Part shown: piece after piece, positions 25,783 to 34,134 of the stretch | Layout of the letters: each line of letters starts with the position of its first letter | Numbering within the stretch: position 1 is the stretch's first letter | Source of the DNA: Pseudomonadota bacterium | GTDB lineage: Bacteria > Desulfobacterota > Desulfobacteria > Desulfobacterales > Desulfobacteraceae | Reading direction: 5' to 3' | Length of the DNA stretch: 64,000 bases | NCBI GenBank assembly: GCA_018821535.1 | Contig: JAHJLV010000009.1 | Coordinates: 57,528-121,527, forward strand | Position numbers and translations under genes: made by a program | The notes under the pieces: generated by a model | Told to the model about the DNA's origin: nothing | Database searches by the model: none | The model's input: only the letters and a program-made list of their open reading frames with translations

Positions 25783-26810
25783 AGTCCGGTAACCGGGTTT
25801 TAAACGCACTGCAGGGCCGGCCCGTTGACCGTCCTCCGTTTATCTGTGCAGGCGGGATGACGAGCATGATGACGGTTGAGGCCATGCAGCAGCTTTCTGC
25901 TGACTGGCCCCGCTGCCACCATGATGCAAAAGAAATGTCACGCCTGGCCGAAGGGGTCAGGGAACTGACCGGAATAGAAAATCTGGGAGTGCCTTTCTGC
26001 ATGACGGTTGAAGCTGAAGCCATGGGTGCCCGTGTGAACATGGGCACCAGAGAATCAGAACCCCGTGTTGCAGCTTACCCCATATCCCGGATAAGCAAAT
26101 GGGAAACACTGTCACGCTTAAGCGACAAACAGGGCCGTATAGGACCTGTTTCAGACGCTATCCATATCACAAGCAACCGCAGACTGCCATACCCTGTGAT
26201 TGCAAACCTCACCGGACCGGTGAGCCTTGCAACCTCACTGATTGAACCCATGGTCTTATATAAAGCCATGGGAAAAGAACCGGCCCTTGTCCATGAATTC
26301 ATGCAGTTCCTGTGTGAGAATCTGATTTTTTTCGGTCGCCTGATGCTGCAGGCCGGAGCAGATGTCCTGACGGTTTCAGATCCGAGTGCCAGCGGAAATA
26401 TCCTTGGGCCAAAGGGGTTTGAGGCGTTTGCCCTTCCTTATATCAACCAGATACTGGATGCGCTGAAGGATCACTGTTCGCCCACCATGGTACATATCTG
26501 CGGAGATCTGAAACCGGTTTTTTCAAAACTGCAGGACCTTCATACCCGGGCCATCAGCATTGATTCCGCCACCAGTATCGCCCCCCTGCTGAGTGTACTG
26601 CGGAAAGATCAGGTGATTGTCGGTAATGTGAGCACTCATCTGCTGATGAAAGGAACACCCAGGCAGGTTGAACGGGCATCCCTGACCAGCCTGAAAAGAG
26701 GTGTCCGGATCCTGTCTCCGGCCTGTGGGATCAGCCCACATACCCCTTTAGCCAATATGCAGGCCATGGCTGAATCCGTTCGTTTACCCCTGTCACCGAT
26801 ATCCGGCTAG
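25779..26810 (+). CDS. UroD-family methyltransferase 2
   Basis: 343 residues, same superfamily as the gene at 24004 but clearly diverged from it. The zinc triad is kept: His239 and Cys241 in MVHICGD, and Cys316 in SPACGIS. Further landmarks are NALQGRPVDRPPF at the N-terminus, PVIANLTGPVSLATSLIEP and VSDPSASGNILGPKGFEAFALPYI. Having two such enzymes around one corrinoid protein fits a methyltransferase I / methyltransferase II pair, one removing the methyl from the substrate and the other passing it to tetrahydrofolate or another acceptor. Coupled by overlap to the corrinoid protein gene and followed six bases later by the activator gene. Confidence 0.85.
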   Translation: MKSGNRVLNALQGRPVDRPPFICAGGMTSMMTVEAMQQLSADWPRCHHDAKEMSRLAEGVRELTGIENLGVPFCMTVEAEAMGARVNMGTRESEPRVAAYPISRISKWETLSRLSDKQGRIGPVSDAIHITSNRRLPYPVIANLTGPVSLATSLIEPMVLYKAMGKEPALVHEFMQFLCENLIFFGRLMLQAGADVLTVSDPSASGNILGPKGFEAFALPYINQILDALKDHCSPTMVHICGDLKPVFSKLQDLHTRAISIDSATSIAPLLSVLRKDQVIVGNVSTHLLMKGTPRQVERASLTSLKRGVRILSPACGISPHTPLANMQAMAESVRLPLSPISG

Positions 26811-26816
26811 CAGAAG

Positions 26817-28616
26817 ATGAAAAACGATCTGACAGCTGTCCACCGCCTGAATGCACGTGTCGGAGGGGAGTCACTGCTCAGTCTTTTAATACGAAACAGA
26901 CTGTCCCCGGCATCCGACTGCAATGGACTTGGCCTTTGCGGAAAATGCAAGGTCCAAATTGTTCAGGGCACCGCCTCTCCCCTTTGCAGCGAAGAAACAG
27001 AACATCTGAGAAAAAAGGAACTGGATGCAGGCTTCAGGCTGGCCTGTCTGTGCCGGGTGGAAGGTGAGGTCATGATCACCTCTTCCGAGCCGGAAATTAG
27101 CATGCAGATCCAGGAGCAGGGCTTTACTGCCTGCACCTTTCCGCTAAATCCGGTGATAAAAAAACAGCTCATTGTTCTGGAGCCTCAGACCCATGAGAGC
27201 CGATATCAGTGTCTGGTCAGCAAAACCGGTGTCCCGATCGAAAACACCCTGGCCATTGCAGGGGCACTTGCCGATTCACCCTCAATGCTTACCGCTGTCA
27301 AATTCCAAAACAGATTGATCGGGATCGAAACTGCAGACACGCGCAGTACCGGTTTCGGGATCGCTGTCGATATCGGCACCACAACACTTGTTGCCGCACT
27401 GATTGATTTCAATACTGGAAAAACCCTGGCCACGGCCTCAGCAATCAATCCTCAATTCCAGCTGGGTTCAGATGTCCTGTCCCGCATTCATTTTGCCCAG
27501 CAGAGCCCATCCCATCTGGATATGCTGAGTTCTCTGCTCAGAAATGAAATAAACAGACTTGCAGCAGACCTGCTGGAAACTGCCGGTGCAGATCCGACAC
27601 AGTGTTATCTCATTTCTGTGGCCGGGAACACCGTGATGCTGCATTTGCTGCTGGGAATTGATCCCCGGCCCCTGGGCCGCCATCCCTACCAACCCGTTTT
27701 TCTGGAAACGCTTGAAGTCAAGGCTTCCGACCTGGATATCGCCCTGTCTCCATTTGCCGTTTTGCAGTGCCTGCCAGGCCTGTCTGCATTTATCGGAGCA
27801 GATATCCAGGCTGGATTACTGGCCCTGAACCTGACAAAAAACACTGACAATACCCTGTTCATTGACATGGGGACCAATGGAGAAATTGTGCTGTGCTTCA
27901 ACGGAAAAATGATCGCAACATCCACGGCAGCAGGACCGGCCCTGGAAGGAATGAATATTTCCTGCGGTATGAAAGCCTGCAACGGGGCCATTGATCATGT
28001 CATGCTCTCCGGTAACAAACTGGACTGGACGACAATCGGGGATGCCTCTCCCAAAGGTCTTTGCGGAAGCGGCCTGCTGGATCTTGTTGCGGCATTATTA
28101 AAGACAGGTATCATCCAAAAATCCGGAAGGATTGTCCCCCCGGAAACTGCAGCACTCAACGGCGTTGAACAGATTGAAAATTCCCGCTGTTTCCGGCTGG
28201 TGCAACCCGGCGCCGAAAACAATGACAGGGGAATATATATCAGCCAGCAGGATATCCGGCAGGTGCAGCTTGCCAAAGGATCACTGGCTGCGGGAATGAA
28301 ACTGCTGCTCAGGCAGGTTGAAGCAACGGCGGATGAAATAAAGGTCATTTACCTGGCAGGTGGTTTTGGACATTATTTAAGCCCGGAAACGCTGATCACG
28401 CTGGGCCTGTTTCCATCAATATGGAAACACCGGATTATGTATGCAGGCAACACATCTCTTTCCGGAGCAAAACTGTCCATGCTGTGCGAAGAGCAGTTAA
28501 CACTGCATCCTTACCTAGCCGGGAAGATTGAGTTCTTAGATCTGACCGACTGTAATGAATTTAAGCGCATGTTTGCCAATGAAATGCTTTTTTCGGACTG
28601 TTCAGCAACTGTTTAA
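26817..28616 (+). CDS. Reductive activator of corrinoid proteins (RACo-like, 2Fe-2S plus ASKHA ATPase, DUF4445)
   Basis: 599 residues. The N-terminus is a plant-type ferredoxin domain with C35-x5-C41-x2-C44 and a distal C77, binding one 2Fe-2S cluster. A linker is followed by an actin-like ATPase region: phosphate loop AVDIGTTTLVAALID, AGNTVMLHLLLG, IDMGTNGEIVLC, TAAGPALEGMNISCGM, GLCGSGLLDLVAALL and YLAGGFGHYL. Such proteins use ATP to reduce Co(II) corrinoid back to Co(I) after accidental oxidation. Family length is about 600-640. It is the last gene of the methyltransfer island. The ribosome site (AGAAG) is weak, and coupling to the upstream gene is likely. Confidence 0.92.
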   Translation: MKNDLTAVHRLNARVGGESLLSLLIRNRLSPASDCNGLGLCGKCKVQIVQGTASPLCSEETEHLRKKELDAGFRLACLCRVEGEVMITSSEPEISMQIQEQGFTACTFPLNPVIKKQLIVLEPQTHESRYQCLVSKTGVPIENTLAIAGALADSPSMLTAVKFQNRLIGIETADTRSTGFGIAVDIGTTTLVAALIDFNTGKTLATASAINPQFQLGSDVLSRIHFAQQSPSHLDMLSSLLRNEINRLAADLLETAGADPTQCYLISVAGNTVMLHLLLGIDPRPLGRHPYQPVFLETLEVKASDLDIALSPFAVLQCLPGLSAFIGADIQAGLLALNLTKNTDNTLFIDMGTNGEIVLCFNGKMIATSTAAGPALEGMNISCGMKACNGAIDHVMLSGNKLDWTTIGDASPKGLCGSGLLDLVAALLKTGIIQKSGRIVPPETAALNGVEQIENSRCFRLVQPGAENNDRGIYISQQDIRQVQLAKGSLAAGMKLLLRQVEATADEIKVIYLAGGFGHYLSPETLITLGLFPSIWKHRIMYAGNTSLSGAKLSMLCEEQLTLHPYLAGKIEFLDLTDCNEFKRMFANEMLFSDCSATV

Positions 28617-28657
28617 GGTTCTGCAGCATTTTCCATGCCGTTGGCCAGACAGCCGTT

Positions 28658-30130
28658 TTATTCAAACCGCCAGGTGGTTCCTGCAGGGCCGTCCTCAAGG
28701 ATAATCTTCATCCTCTGAAGCTGATCCCTGATCTCATCAGCCCTTGAAAAATCTTTATCTTTCCGGGCCTGTTTGCGCTGGCTAATCAAATCTTCGATTT
28801 GCGCTTCTGTTATCGCTGATTCACAGACATCGGATACTGCAGTCCGGGATGCAGCCAGATCTGCCATGCCCTTATCTTTTTTATTCTTAAAATACACTTC
28901 AGGATCAATCAAAAAAATCCCCAGAACATTGGAAATGGCCTTGATATCGTTCAGAACACAGCTCAGGTGATTTTGGGACGAATCATCCGGCATCTGCCCT
29001 GCCTCATCCAGCAGTTTATTTCCTTTTTTAACAGCGTCATAAACACAGGCAATGGCTTTTGCCGTATTAAAATCATCATTCATGGCCTCTGAAAATTCAT
29101 CCCAGAGTTCTCCTTTCACTGGGCTGCCATCCATGCGTGTTGCACTTGCCACCCGATCCATGAAACCATATATCCGGTCCAGTCCCATGGAAACTTCCCG
29201 CATGGAATCTTCACTGTAATCTATAGGGCTTCTGTAATGATTGGATAATAAAAACATCCGGATCACTTCTGGCGAATATTTTTCCAGAACCGATTTGATC
29301 ATGGTGAAATTGCCCAGGGATTTTGACATTTTTTCATTATTGATATCTACAAACCCATTGTGAATCCAGTATTTTACAAACTGGCCGCCAAACACGGCTT
29401 CGCTTTGTGCAATCTCATTTTCATGGTGGGGGAAGATCAGGTCCTTGCCGCCGCCGTGGATATCAAATCCTTCTCCCAGATATTCATAACTCATGGCAGA
29501 ACATTCAATATGCCAGCCTGGCCGACCTTTTCCCCAGGGGCTTTCCCAGAACGGCTCACCTGGTTTGGCCGGTTTCCACAAGGTAAAATCCATGGGATTT
29601 TCCTTTTTTTCATCCACGGCAATCCTGGCACCGGCTTTCATGTCCTCAGGATTTCGGCCGGACAGCTTCCCGTAATCCTTAAAGGATTCAATTGAAAAAT
29701 AGACATCTCCACCCGGCACATGATAGGCCTTGCCCTTGTCAATAAGCATCTGGATAAAATTGATAATATGGGTGATATGTCCTGTGGCTTTGGGCTCAAT
29801 GGTGGGGCGAAGCACATTTAGGGCATCCATCTCAGTGTGGAATTCATCAATATATTTTTCAGTTATCGTGGTGCAGTCTTCACCGGTTTCGTTGGCTTTT
29901 TTAATGATCTTGTCATCCACGTCTGTAAAATTTCTGACATAGGTCACGTCATACCCCAGTTGCGTCAGCCACCTGAAAATGGTATCAAACACCACAACCG
30001 AACGGGCATGTCCGATATGACTGGTATCATAAACCGTTGGCCCGCAGACATACATGCTGACCTTGTCTTTTACCAGGGGTACAAATTCTTCTTTTTTGCC
30101 ATGTAATGTATTATAAACTCTTAAACCCAT
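28658..30130 (-). CDS. cysS: Cysteinyl-tRNA synthetase
   Basis: 490 residues, cytosolic class I synthetase. It has the zinc-ligand/HIGH region [19 protein letters not shown], the second part of the zinc site around [14 protein letters not shown] and [13 protein letters not shown], and the KMSKS loop [14 protein letters not shown]-type helical domain ([18 protein letters not shown]) and a C-terminal tail ([19 protein letters not shown]) complete it. It follows ispF by 21 bases on the same strand, a common neighbour pair. It converges with the corrinoid activator gene, with 41 bases between the stops and no obvious terminator. Confidence 0.96.
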   Translation of the reverse strand: MGLRVYNTLHGKKEEFVPLVKDKVSMYVCGPTVYDTSHIGHARSVVVFDTIFRWLTQLGYDVTYVRNFTDVDDKIIKKANETGEDCTTITEKYIDEFHTEMDALNVLRPTIEPKATGHITHIINFIQMLIDKGKAYHVPGGDVYFSIESFKDYGKLSGRNPEDMKAGARIAVDEKKENPMDFTLWKPAKPGEPFWESPWGKGRPGWHIECSAMSYEYLGEGFDIHGGGKDLIFPHHENEIAQSEAVFGGQFVKYWIHNGFVDINNEKMSKSLGNFTMIKSVLEKYSPEVIRMFLLSNHYRSPIDYSEDSMREVSMGLDRIYGFMDRVASATRMDGSPVKGELWDEFSEAMNDDFNTAKAIACVYDAVKKGNKLLDEAGQMPDDSSQNHLSCVLNDIKAISNVLGIFLIDPEVYFKNKKDKGMADLAASRTAVSDVCESAITEAQIEDLISQRKQARKDKDFSRADEIRDQLQRMKIILEDGPAGTTWRFE

Positions 30131-30151
30131 TCAATTTAATTCCTGTAATTA

Positions 30152-30652
30152 TTATGTTCTGTTCCCGATGATATTTGCCAGCAGGGTGCACTGGGCAGCA
30201 ATGCCCTCTTCTCTGCCTACAAACCCGAGCTTTTCCGTTGTTGTTGCCTTTACATTCACCAGCCCCGAATCCATGTCCAGAATCCGGGCAATATTTTCTT
30301 CCATCTGTTGTTTATACGGACTGATTTTAGGAACCTGGGCAAAAACAATACAATCCATATTCACAACAGCGTATCCGGTTTCCTTTAAAAGCGCCCCGCA
30401 TTTTTTCAAAAGAATCATGCTTGAGATACCCTTGAACTGCGCATCCGTATCTGAAAAATGTTCCCCGATATCACCCAGACCTGCGGCTCCCAAAATCGCA
30501 TCACAAACCGCATGAATCAGCACATCTGCATCGGAATGGCCTTCAAGACCCCGGTCAAACGCGATATCCACACCGCCGATAATCAATTTTCTGCCCTTTA
30601 CCAGTTGATGCACATCATAACCGGAACCTATTTTGTATGCAGGTTTTTCCAT
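30152..30652 (-). CDS. ispF: 2-C-methyl-D-erythritol 2,4-cyclodiphosphate synthase
   Basis: 166 residues, the usual length. It carries out the fifth step of the methylerythritol phosphate route to isoprenoids. The zinc site is GSGYDVHQL (Asp13, His15) together with the downstream His in DADVLIHAVCDAILGA. The substrate-binding region GDIGEHFSDTD and the C-terminal TTTEKLGFVGREEGIAA are conserved. It is cotranscribed with cysS. ispD, often fused or adjacent in other bacteria, is not in the window. Confidence 0.95.
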   Translation of the reverse strand: MEKPAYKIGSGYDVHQLVKGRKLIIGGVDIAFDRGLEGHSDADVLIHAVCDAILGAAGLGDIGEHFSDTDAQFKGISSMILLKKCGALLKETGYAVVNMDCIVFAQVPKISPYKQQMEENIARILDMDSGLVNVKATTTEKLGFVGREEGIAAQCTLLANIIGNRT

Positions 30653-30849
30653 TGCTCAGCATTCATCCCTGTTTTTCATATCAAAAATTAAAATACAATA
30701 TATTCACTTCACCATCAAAAGTCAAAGCATAGCATATTCAAGGCCAGGCCAATGCATGAAATATCTTTGACCCGGCAGCCTGCCTGTAAACTGCGTTTAT
30801 TGGCATTAACATTTCAACAGAATCTAAATAATGGTCATACAGATTAAGT

Positions 30850-30883
30850 TTGCAAACTATTATGGTATGATTTATTATCATAC
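30850..30883 (+). promoter_or_regulatory. Promoter and inverted-repeat operator of the toxin-antitoxin pair
   Basis: TTGCAA (30850-30855), 17-base spacer, TATTAT (30873-30878). The inverted repeat GTATGAT-ttatt-ATCATAC (30865-30883), with perfect seven-base arms, covers the -10 box. This is the expected place for autorepression by a ribbon-helix-helix antitoxin. Confidence 0.6.
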
Positions 30884-30897
30884 TGGAGGTGATCAAA

Positions 30898-31140
30898 ATG
30901 ACCGCATCAAAAATTGCAATTACAATAGACGATAATACACTTAAGCGTTTAGACATTCTTGTCCAATCGAATTTTTTTCCAAACCGCAGCAAAGCTATCC
31001 AGGAAGCAGTTGCCGAAAAATTAATGCGTATTGAGAGAAGCCGGCTTGCACAGGAATGCGCAAAGCTGAACCCGGAGAGCGAACAAGCCATGGCAGAGGA
31101 GGGCTTCTCATCGGAGTTGGAAGAATGGCCGGAATACTAA
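30898..31140 (+). CDS. Ribbon-helix-helix antitoxin (CopG/MazE-like)
   Basis: 80 residues. The N-terminal strand and two helices ([36 protein letters not shown]) form a ribbon-helix-helix DNA-binding unit. The C-terminal part ([20 protein letters not shown]) is acidic and probably wraps around the toxin. The ATG at 30898 is chosen because GGAGG lies eight bases before it; a GTG at 30889 overlaps that site. It overlaps the toxin gene by 16 bases. It probably represses its own promoter at the inverted repeat at 30865-30883. Confidence 0.85.
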   Translation: MTASKIAITIDDNTLKRLDILVQSNFFPNRSKAIQEAVAEKLMRIERSRLAQECAKLNPESEQAMAEEGFSSELEEWPEY

Positions 31141-31463
31141 GGGGCGACATACACTGGGCAGATTTGAATCCAGTAATCGGCAGTGAACAGGGAGGCCTGC
31201 GCCCTGTTCTTATATTAAGCCATAATGTATACAATGATAGATCAGGCACTGTCATTGCCATGGCGATCACCAGTCAGCCTCAAAAAGCCGGTTATCCGCT
31301 GAGCATGCCACTTGTGGAGGCAAAACTACCCAAAAAATCCTGGGTAAAGATCAGCCAGATTCGGATTCTTTCAACCCAGCGGATTGGCAAAAAAATAGCA
31401 GCAGCCTCTGGGGAAGAATTAGCCCAGATTATTGATGGCTTGAATGAAATAATTGGCGGTTAA
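31125..31463 (+). CDS. MazF/PemK-family mRNA interferase toxin
   Basis: 112 residues. Family landmarks are [33 protein letters not shown] at the N-terminus, with the catalytic Arg in the GGLRPVL segment, then [19 protein letters not shown] and the C-terminal [20 protein letters not shown]. MazF enzymes cut single-stranded mRNA at short motifs. The start at 31125 follows GGAG and overlaps the antitoxin gene, the usual coupled order antitoxin then toxin. It is probably active as part of a type II module; the target motif is unknown. Confidence 0.9.
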   Translation: MAGILRGDIHWADLNPVIGSEQGGLRPVLILSHNVYNDRSGTVIAMAITSQPQKAGYPLSMPLVEAKLPKKSWVKISQIRILSTQRIGKKIAAASGEELAQIIDGLNEIIGG

Positions 31464-31571
31464 CAATGTCATAATGAGAATACAAAAAATGGACAATCTG
31501 ATGCTCCTAACCGGTCATGAAGCCGGTTCCTCGTATGCAGAAACACTGAAAATTTAAATGGGAAAAGCGAT

Positions 31572-31700
31572 ATGCTTTATTTAACGCCAGATGCCTTTCA
31601 GGCCACCCGCATTCAGGGTATTCAGTTCTCCCCAAAGGATATTTCACACATCATCAATGATGCAAAAAATACGCACGGAAATTTTAAAATCCCGGAATAG
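31572..31700 (+). CDS. Possible 42-residue protein of unknown function
   Basis: ATG with GGGA eight bases upstream, 42 codons, stop 17 bases before tag. The peptide (MLYLTPDAFQATRIQGIQFS, then PKDISHIINDAKNTHGNFKI) matches no family I recognise. The 31464-31570 stretch before it holds another short frame and a small ACCGG/CCGGT hairpin. The whole 250 bases may be the remnant of a decayed gene next to the toxin-antitoxin pair. Confidence 0.25.
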   Translation: MLYLTPDAFQATRIQGIQFSPKDISHIINDAKNTHGNFKIPE

Positions 31701-31717
31701 TAAAAGGTAAATTGGAG

Positions 31718-32296
31718 ATGAAACGATGCGACTGGGTGACAACCGATCCGGACTATATTGAATACCATGACACTGAATGGGGGGTTCCGGTTCATGATGA
31801 CAAAAAACTGTTTGAATTTCTGATACTGGAAGGCGCCCAGGCAGGACTTTCCTGGCTGACCATTCTTAAAAGAAGGGATGGATACAGAAAAGCATTTGCA
31901 GATTTTGAGGTTCAACACGTGGCTGCCTTTACACCGGAAAACGTCCAGGCGCTTCTTTTGAATCCAGCCATAATCCGCAACCGGCTGAAAATACATGCGG
32001 CCATCACCAACGCAAGGGCATTTATAAAAATCCAGGAACAGTTCGGTTCCTTTGACAATTATGCATGGCAATTTGTGGACGGCAGACCCGTTACCCATTT
32101 TTATAAAACCCAGAATCAGGTACCTGCATCCACAGATGTCTCAAAAGCCTTTTCCAGAGATTTGAAGCAGCGGGGATTTAAATTTGTCGGCCCGACCATC
32201 ATGTATGCCCATATGCAGGCCACCGGGATGGTGAATGACCATCTTGTCTGCTGTTTCAGACATTCTCAAATCTTGGGGAAAACATCAGGTTCATAA
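31718..32296 (+). CDS. tag: DNA-3-methyladenine glycosylase I
   Basis: 192 residues. Removes 3-methyladenine from alkylated DNA. The zinc ligands typical of Tag are present: Cys4 (MKRCDW), His17 (YHDTEWG) and the C-terminal HLVCC pair. The catalytic-pocket Glu38 lies in ILEGAQAGLSW. The start at 31718 gives the N-terminus seen in the family; a TTG two codons upstream is possible. Family length is about 187-195. It lies alone between the toxin-antitoxin region and a kinase, both on the same strand. Confidence 0.95.
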   Translation: MKRCDWVTTDPDYIEYHDTEWGVPVHDDKKLFEFLILEGAQAGLSWLTILKRRDGYRKAFADFEVQHVAAFTPENVQALLLNPAIIRNRLKIHAAITNARAFIKIQEQFGSFDNYAWQFVDGRPVTHFYKTQNQVPASTDVSKAFSRDLKQRGFKFVGPTIMYAHMQATGMVNDHLVCCFRHSQILGKTSGS

Positions 32297-32412
32297 TTGA
32301 CTTTTAATTTAAATTAAATTATGCGAAACTAATTTGATTTGTAAGGTGAATAAATCTGCCTGTGTCCTAAGAAAACAGGCGGTTAGAGACCTGACAGTGT
32401 AAAGGATGTCTG

Positions 32413-34098
32413 ATGAAAACAAAGCCGGACAATGGGGGCCATAGGATACAGAACAACCGCGTCAAAGCGCTCTTTGACATCTCCTGCATCCTCAATGCAC
32501 CCCGGAATCCTGATCAGATTTTTGAATCGGTATATACCCGCTTAAATCATGCCCTGGAACTGCCTGAATTCTATGTTGCCCTTTACCATGACAAAACAGA
32601 CAGCATCACCCTGCCCTTTGTTGTGAGCCAGAAGCAACGCTTTTATGACTGTACGGACCAATTTTCTTATACCCACCCATTCACAAAAAAAGTTCTGGCA
32701 GCAGAAAAAACCGTAATACTGAATACACATCAGATTGAAACCGTTGACGGATTTGATCCTCAAAAATATCCCGCCCATAAAATTTATATTGGCATCCCCC
32801 TGGCCAGCCCACAGAAAAAACACGGCGTGCTTGCGGTTGCGCATTTTGATGACCCGGACTATTTTACACCGGAGACAATAGAATTTTTGAATGCTGCTGC
32901 AAACCAGATCTGCCTGGCCCTGGAAAAAAATCAATATGCAGATGAGGTGGACAGGGTTCAAAATCATCTGTTGAACATCATCAATTCCATGCCGTCCATT
33001 CTGATTGTTCTGGATAAACATGGCATGATTACCCAGTGGAATGTCCAGACTGAACTGGAAACCCGTATCAGAGCCGAAGACGCCATTGGCCAGCCCTTAG
33101 AAAAAGTTTTTCCCAGAAGTTCCATTTACCTTGGTTTGATTAACGAAAGCCTTAAGTTCAACCGGATCAAAACACGGCTAAGACAACCGTATACCCTTGA
33201 AAATGAAACCCGGTTTGAAGATGTGATCATTTATCCGCTGATCACAAAAAAAGAATCGGGCGTGGTGATCCGGATGGATGATATCACTGATCAGGTCCGG
33301 CTTGAGGAAATGATGATACAGTCTGAAAAAATGCTGTCCATCGGCGGACTTGCCGCAGGCATGGCCCATGAAATCAACAATCCGCTGGCCGGCATGATGC
33401 AGACAGCCCAGGTGATTTATAACCGTTTGCACAATGATGTCCCGGCAAATGAAACCGCAGCTGCCCAGGCCGGCATCACACTGAAAGACATCCGGACCTA
33501 TGCGGAAAAAAGACAGATTTTTCAAAAACTGGACCAGATTAATGAAACCGGCACAAGAGCAGCTCAAATCGTTCGAAACATGCTGGGCTTTGCACGAAAA
33601 AGTGATGGTATATTTGAAAACCATCACCTGCCGGACATTCTAAGAAAAACCCTGACACTGATAAAAAATGATTATAACCTGAATGAAGGGTATAATTTTA
33701 AACTCATTGATATCGTGGAAGATTTCGATGAGTCCATCCCCCCTGTCCTGTGTGATAAAAGCAAACTCCAGCAGGTCTTTTTCAACCTGCTGAAAAATGG
33801 CGCTGAAGCCATGTTTGATGTGACTGACGAAACATTCAAGCCCCGGTTTGTTTTACGGATATACACAAAAGAAAACAAGGCCTGTCTTGAGTTTGAAAAC
33901 AACGGCCCGTCCATCAGCAAAGAGGAACAGCAAAGACTGTTTGAACCCTTTTTCACAACAAAACCCATCGGAAGCGGCACAGGGCTGGGGCTTTCATTGT
34001 CCTATTTTATAATAACCAACGACCATAAGGGTGAAATGACGGTGGAATCCTCACCCGGAATCCATACCCGATTTATTATCAGACTCCCGTTCGGATAA
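32413..34098 (+). CDS. Soluble sensor histidine kinase (GAF-PAS-HisKA-HATPase)
   Basis: 561 residues, no membrane segment. An N-terminal GAF domain (about 15-170: LFDISCILNAPRNPDQIFES, IYIGIPLASPQKKHGVLAVA) and a PAS domain (about 185-290: IINSMPSILIVLDKHGMITQ) provide sensing. The H-box is GGLAAGMAHEINNPLAGMMQ, and the ATPase shows NLLKNGAEAM, ENNGPSIS and GTGLGLSLSYF. No response regulator is adjacent. Upstream (32358-32380) a GCCTGT/ACAGGC stem of unknown role lies in the leader. The signal and output are unknown. Confidence 0.9.
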   Translation: MKTKPDNGGHRIQNNRVKALFDISCILNAPRNPDQIFESVYTRLNHALELPEFYVALYHDKTDSITLPFVVSQKQRFYDCTDQFSYTHPFTKKVLAAEKTVILNTHQIETVDGFDPQKYPAHKIYIGIPLASPQKKHGVLAVAHFDDPDYFTPETIEFLNAAANQICLALEKNQYADEVDRVQNHLLNIINSMPSILIVLDKHGMITQWNVQTELETRIRAEDAIGQPLEKVFPRSSIYLGLINESLKFNRIKTRLRQPYTLENETRFEDVIIYPLITKKESGVVIRMDDITDQVRLEEMMIQSEKMLSIGGLAAGMAHEINNPLAGMMQTAQVIYNRLHNDVPANETAAAQAGITLKDIRTYAEKRQIFQKLDQINETGTRAAQIVRNMLGFARKSDGIFENHHLPDILRKTLTLIKNDYNLNEGYNFKLIDIVEDFDESIPPVLCDKSKLQQVFFNLLKNGAEAMFDVTDETFKPRFVLRIYTKENKACLEFENNGPSISKEEQQRLFEPFFTTKPIGSGTGLGLSLSYFIITNDHKGEMTVESSPGIHTRFIIRLPFG

Positions 34099-34134
34099 GA
34101 TAAAACCCACCCTGAAAAAGGAAACATAACACAC

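Noticed and set aside
32297..32412. Riboswitch-like leader before the GAF-PAS kinase
   Set aside because: Only one six-base GCCTGT/ACAGGC stem is visible and no conserved cyclic-di-GMP or other riboswitch core could be matched.
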